This document shows positions 61,155-64,000 of a stretch of DNA of 64,000 bases, piece by piece; within the stretch, counting starts at the first letter, position 1; every line of letters starts with the position of its first letter. Both the position numbers and the translations under genes were made by a program. Source of the stretch: VRUE01 sp963770315 (GTDB lineage: Bacteria > Actinomycetota > Thermoleophilia > Solirubrobacterales > 70-9); contig CAVYPC010000002.1 in assembly GCA_963770315.1 (NCBI GenBank), positions 1,674,001 through 1,738,000 on the forward strand. Reading direction: 5' to 3'. The notes under the pieces were generated by a model. That model did not search any database. It had not been told where the DNA came from and saw nothing but the letters and a program-made list of their open reading frames with translations.

Positions 61155-61232
61155 CAAGACCTGAGGCAGGATTTCGAACCTGCGACCTTCGGTTTATGAG
61201 CCCGGACCTGGGGTCCCGCCCGGCTACGTGGG
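61155..61232 (-). pseudogene. Degenerate tRNA-Met(CAT)-like sequence
   Basis: The minus strand contains CTCATAA (anticodon CAT loop), then ACCGAAGGTC and the T-arm GCAGG-TTCGAAAT-CCTGC. The anticodon stem has two mismatches, the T-loop has one extra base, and the acceptor 3' strand CTCAGGT has no 5' partner. It is most like an elongator tRNA-Met that has decayed or been cut by integration. Confidence 0.5.
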
Positions 61233-61288
61233 GCACGGTTTCAAACGGTTTCGCGAGATCGAGATCGGCTGGGATCGGCTGGAGTCTG

Positions 61289-61305
61289 TGGGGCATCTTG
61301 CCCCA
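61289..61305 (-). terminator. Hairpin TGGGGCA-tct-TGCCCCA downstream of membrane protein gene
   Basis: A perfect 7-bp stem lies 31 nt after the stop at 61337 on the minus strand. An additional GGGGCAAGA copy is adjacent. There is no U-tract. Confidence 0.35.
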
Positions 61306-61336
61306 TTTCTTGCCCCAAGAAACAGTCGCGGCGGGC

Positions 61337-62743
61337 TCAAAACGGCACAAACTGAAGAGTGGCGATTGCCGCTAGGACCGAGAGAAACAGGGGAACGAGA
61401 TAGGCGGTGGCATATATCGGGACTCCCGTGAAGGGCAGGACCGCCTCCACGCATGAGATAGCACCCGTGAATATCGAAGCCGGCGCGGTGATCGCCCGGG
61501 TAAAACGCGATCCCCCGCCGGTGTCGTGCCCGGCGTGAAGCCGAATGAGTTCCACCTCGCGAAACGTCGGGATGGACATCATTCCCGCACCGAGCCCGGC
61601 GAGAAGGCCGATACCGGCCACGGTGCCGTTCTGTTCGAGCGTCCCGGCGAAGATTGAGAGGGGGCCAAGCCATAGGGCTTCCGGTGCCGCGCCGGTGAGG
61701 AGGTCAGGCCGCCTGAAGACCATCGGCGCAATAGCGACTCCGAGGTGGGCGGATCTCCATAGCAACGCTGTCATCACCAGGATGCACAGCAAGGCTGCAA
61801 GCAGCCGCGGTACCAGCAGTGCCACGGCGACCGCTCTTGGCGAGGCCGGCCGCGATCCTGAGGTCAGGGCCACGTCTCCCCCCGGAACTTCGAGCCAGTG
61901 ATAGCTGCGCGAGTCACATCCCGCGATCGCCCCAAAGAACGCACGAGTCCCCGCCATCAGTAGCGCGGCCGGCCAGAGGAATAGATAGAGCAGGGCCGTC
62001 GTGAGGACCCTGAGGAAGAACACCGTTAGAGCACCGAGAACCCCTGCGGCGCCGTAGAGAAGCCAGGCGATGCCCCAGCGAGACCACCGGCCGTGCGCGG
62101 CAAGCTCACGGTCGATCCTCATGTGCACGCGCCTGGTGATCTGCTTGGGGCGATCGCAGGCAAGGATGAGGCGGTGGCGCGACGTCGCCAGCCCAAGCCT
62201 CTTCCTGACGTCGCAGGCCAGTACCGTGGCGTTGGGAAGGACCTTCAGGTGCTCCCCCGGTCGACTTGCGAGCGCGAGCAGGAGGTGCCCAACTGCGGGT
62301 TTCGCCTCGGCTCCGTGGTCGCGTGCAAGGGTCTCCGCCAGCCGCATCGCGTCTATCGCTTCAGCGCTCAGCTCGAGCCGACGCGCACCTCGTGACGGGG
62401 ATTCGATGGCGAACATCCTGCGGACGATGCTGAGCATCAGGGCGACCGCGACCACCACGGCGACGAGCAACATCAGCCGCATCGACGACCTGAATTGGGG
62501 CTCCTCCGCCGCCGAGGTTCGCGGCTCGATCGGCGGCCTCCATCCGAGGCGTCGCAGAGCCGAGCCGTACGACAACCCTCCTCGTTCGAGGATCAGAGGC
62601 GGCCAGGGTCCGCGCCGGTCGGACATGACGGCCAGCACCAGATGTGTCGGCCTGACGAGGTGATGCCCCTGCTCGCGGGCGATCTCTTCCGCCCAGAGCA
62701 GAATGACCTCGAGCTCGCGCGCCGTCTCTCCTCCGGCGCTCAT
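61337..62743 (-). CDS. Multi-pass membrane protein with two Clp_N-like helical segments
   Basis: The 468-residue product starts at the ATG at 62743. Residues about 5-65 (ELEVILLWAEEIAREQGHHL; VRPTHLVLAVMSDRRG) and about 125-170 (SAEAIDAMRLAETLARDHGA; VGHLLLALASRPG) look like Clp_N double repeats, the substrate/adaptor domain of Clp ATPases. They are separated by one transmembrane helix (LMLLVAVVVAVALML). About six further helices follow from residue 235. No AAA+ domain is present. It overlaps the TPR gene by 4 bp (ATGA). A membrane receptor for Clp-type substrates is speculation. Confidence 0.65.
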   Translation of the reverse strand: MSAGGETARELEVILLWAEEIAREQGHHLVRPTHLVLAVMSDRRGPWPPLILERGGLSYGSALRRLGWRPPIEPRTSAAEEPQFRSSMRLMLLVAVVVAVALMLSIVRRMFAIESPSRGARRLELSAEAIDAMRLAETLARDHGAEAKPAVGHLLLALASRPGEHLKVLPNATVLACDVRKRLGLATSRHRLILACDRPKQITRRVHMRIDRELAAHGRWSRWGIAWLLYGAAGVLGALTVFFLRVLTTALLYLFLWPAALLMAGTRAFFGAIAGCDSRSYHWLEVPGGDVALTSGSRPASPRAVAVALLVPRLLAALLCILVMTALLWRSAHLGVAIAPMVFRRPDLLTGAAPEALWLGPLSIFAGTLEQNGTVAGIGLLAGLGAGMMSIPTFREVELIRLHAGHDTGGGSRFTRAITAPASIFTGAISCVEAVLPFTGVPIYATAYLVPLFLSVLAAIATLQFVPF

Positions 62744-63507
62744 CGATCGGCCACCGGCTGGCTCGCGAGGTCGACAAGGCGGACATCCCTGAAATAGGCG
62801 CTGCGCGCGGCCGGCGTCAGCACACAGCTCCGCAGGCTCGGTGCCCCTGCACAACCTGCGCGGCGCCTCTCCCGGGGGCCGAAACAGGAAAGGAAGCGCG
62901 CCCGGTCGGAATCGTCGACCGCGTCCGTTTCGAGGGCGTTACCCGCGTAGTTCCAGGCAGCGCCAGCGAGACCTGCGCGCTGGGCGAGGCAGGCGCCAAG
63001 CAGCATTCGATCGGGTTCTTCTTCCGTGGTGCGGGTCGGCTCTTCCATGAGGGCTCTTTCGAACCTACGAGCACCGGCGACTCTCGGTACGGCGAACGCG
63101 TCTGAGAGCCCCAACTTCGCGACAAAGAAAACACCGCTGAGGTCCAAGCCGTGGCCGCAGCGTCCAAGTCTTTCTGCGAAGGCCCCCGCTTTGAGAGCCT
63201 TGGTCAGCTCGATGGTCGCCGCCGAGCGCTCGCCCGAGTGATAGAAGGCGCACGCCAAACCCAGACGAGCAACGGTGGAATTCGGAACGAGGCTCAACAC
63301 GATATCGTAGCTCTTCTCCGCCTGCGCATAGTCGCTGTGCTTGAGCGCTTCCTCTCCGCGCCTCAGCGCGAGGACCGCCTGCCTATCGGGGACCGCCCGC
63401 CAGAGTCCGTAGACCAAAAGCAGCGCCATCACGAACGCACCTGCGCCCGAGACGATGCGGGTCAGAACTAATTTGCGAGCCCGCCACTTCTCCCCTCGGC
63501 CGGTCAT
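62740..63507 (-). CDS. Membrane-anchored TPR-like protein
   Basis: This 255-residue protein has a basic N terminus, one transmembrane helix (about 20-38: GAGAFVMALLLVYGLWRAV) and then TPR-like helices (about 48-110: RRGEEALKHSDYAQAEKSYD; TVARLGLACAFYHSGERSAA). The rest contains several Cys residues (RCGHGLDL, LSCFGPRERRRAGCAGA, LRSCVL) that could form disulfides outside the membrane. It is coupled to the Clp_N-like membrane protein. Confidence 0.65.
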   Translation of the reverse strand: MTGRGEKWRARKLVLTRIVSGAGAFVMALLLVYGLWRAVPDRQAVLALRRGEEALKHSDYAQAEKSYDIVLSLVPNSTVARLGLACAFYHSGERSAATIELTKALKAGAFAERLGRCGHGLDLSGVFFVAKLGLSDAFAVPRVAGARRFERALMEEPTRTTEEEPDRMLLGACLAQRAGLAGAAWNYAGNALETDAVDDSDRARFLSCFGPRERRRAGCAGAPSLRSCVLTPAARSAYFRDVRLVDLASQPVADR

Positions 63508-63604
63508 CGCGTGTTCTTATTCAAAGTTGACCTCTGTAACCGTCTACAAACCCGACCATTACCTGGTGCACCGTGCGAGCAGAGCGAGTAGACCTCGCCA
63601 CGTC

Positions 63605-64000
63605 TCAGAACTGCTTCAAGGCTCCGCAGACGCTGTCAACGGTTTTTGCCGCTTCGAACGTGCCGAGATTCGTGAGTTCGTCGATCAGGCTTTCGATTTC
63701 ACCAGCTTCATACGACTGCACGTTGGCATCAGAGACGATTTCTGCACGCTCGCGCTGATCGAGCCCTAGCCCTTCGACGATCTGCGACGCTTGCTCGACC
63801 CGCTCGGCCGTATCGCACACCCATTCGGGTGCTTCTTCACGCAGCCTCTGGCCGAGCCGCTCGATCTCTGATTGGTGTCCCCACGCACTGACAGCGATCA
63901 CGGACGCGTCGTCGGCGAGCTTCCAGTCCGAGGGATGGCTTCCGTGGGCGACCTCGGCGATGAAGTGAGATGCCTCCTCGTTCGTCGCCAAGGTCTCTTG
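63605..64000 (-). CDS. Hypothetical soluble protein (may be incomplete at window edge)
   Basis: The frame begins with TTG 63991 and stays open to the window end, so the true start may be outside. The product is acidic and helical (ATNEEASHFIAEVAHGSHPS; ERLGQRLREEAPEWVCDTAE). No family is recognised. Third-position GC is lower than in most genes here. Confidence 0.5.
   Translation of the reverse strand, partial: QETLATNEEASHFIAEVAHGSHPSDWKLADDASVIAVSAWGHQSEIERLGQRLREEAPEWVCDTAERVEQASQIVEGLGLDQRERAEIVSDANVQSYEAGEIESLIDELTNLGTFEAAKTVDSVCGALKQF

Overview
The window is high-GC DNA (third codon positions almost always G or C) with dense, often overlapping genes, many GTG/TTG starts and ATGA-type stop/start overlaps. 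Gene content (DUF6458 protein, secreted beta-propellers, Lys/Arg-poor signal peptides, OmpR-type two-component systems paired with ABC exporters, an IS1380-type element) points to an Actinomycetota chromosome, most likely class Thermoleophilia (Solirubrobacterales-like). That assignment is inference; no 16S rRNA gene is present.

Layout. (1) 1-7.1 kb: an RHS/YD-repeat locus on the minus strand. A 2,000-residue secreted RHS protein with its own sigma70-like promoter is followed by a HEAT-repeat protein, a 46-residue membrane protein and an 87-bp displaced copy of the RHS core. (2) 7.3-12.4 kb: MFS exporter, a 16-codon micro-ORF coupled to a DUF6458 protein, PhoD-like phosphatase, NUDIX hydrolase, and a MerR-type regulator divergent from a small Cys-containing protein with a clear dyad between them. 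(3) 12.4-18.5 kb: minus-strand operon of a secreted SUMF1/FGE-like protein, a beta-propeller, a Cys-type sulfatase, an MDR oxidoreductase and a pentapeptide-repeat protein. (4) 18.5-23.5 kb: SDR, DUF488, VOC protein, serine hydrolase, NUDIX hydrolase, an acylphosphatase/LigD-phosphoesterase fusion and a small acidic secreted protein.

(5) 23.5-38.2 kb: what looks like an envelope-stress regulon. It holds UppP, two COG4705-type membrane proteins, a MacB-like ABC system with its lipoprotein, an OmpR-type two-component system, a ZIP transporter, a DedA protein, a propeller lipoprotein and a kelch protein. Seven copies of an 18-bp element starting TCTCATC lie in front of these genes, each oriented with its gene. 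Six of the seven end 20-24 nt before the start codon. (6) 38.2-44.3 kb: fatty-acid desaturase and a second lipoprotein-ABC-two-component operon. (7) 44.7-52.9 kb: housekeeping and stress genes, including a flavin monooxygenase, Ogt, a cyclic-nucleotide-binding/TrxR-like fusion, and a TetR/DUF2867 divergon with two matching ATACG-N4-CGTAT operators.

(8) 53.2-61.3 kb: a recombination-prone segment. It has an intact tRNA-His, three tRNA-like fragments, a VapBC-type pair, a truncated alpha/beta hydrolase, HU, an NAD(P)-binding protein without a usual start codon, and a complete IS1380-like element with 17-bp inverted repeats. (9) 61.3-64 kb: a coupled pair of membrane proteins (TPR, and a Clp_N-like/transmembrane protein) and an edge gene. 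No CRISPR array, prophage module, rRNA or replication origin was seen.
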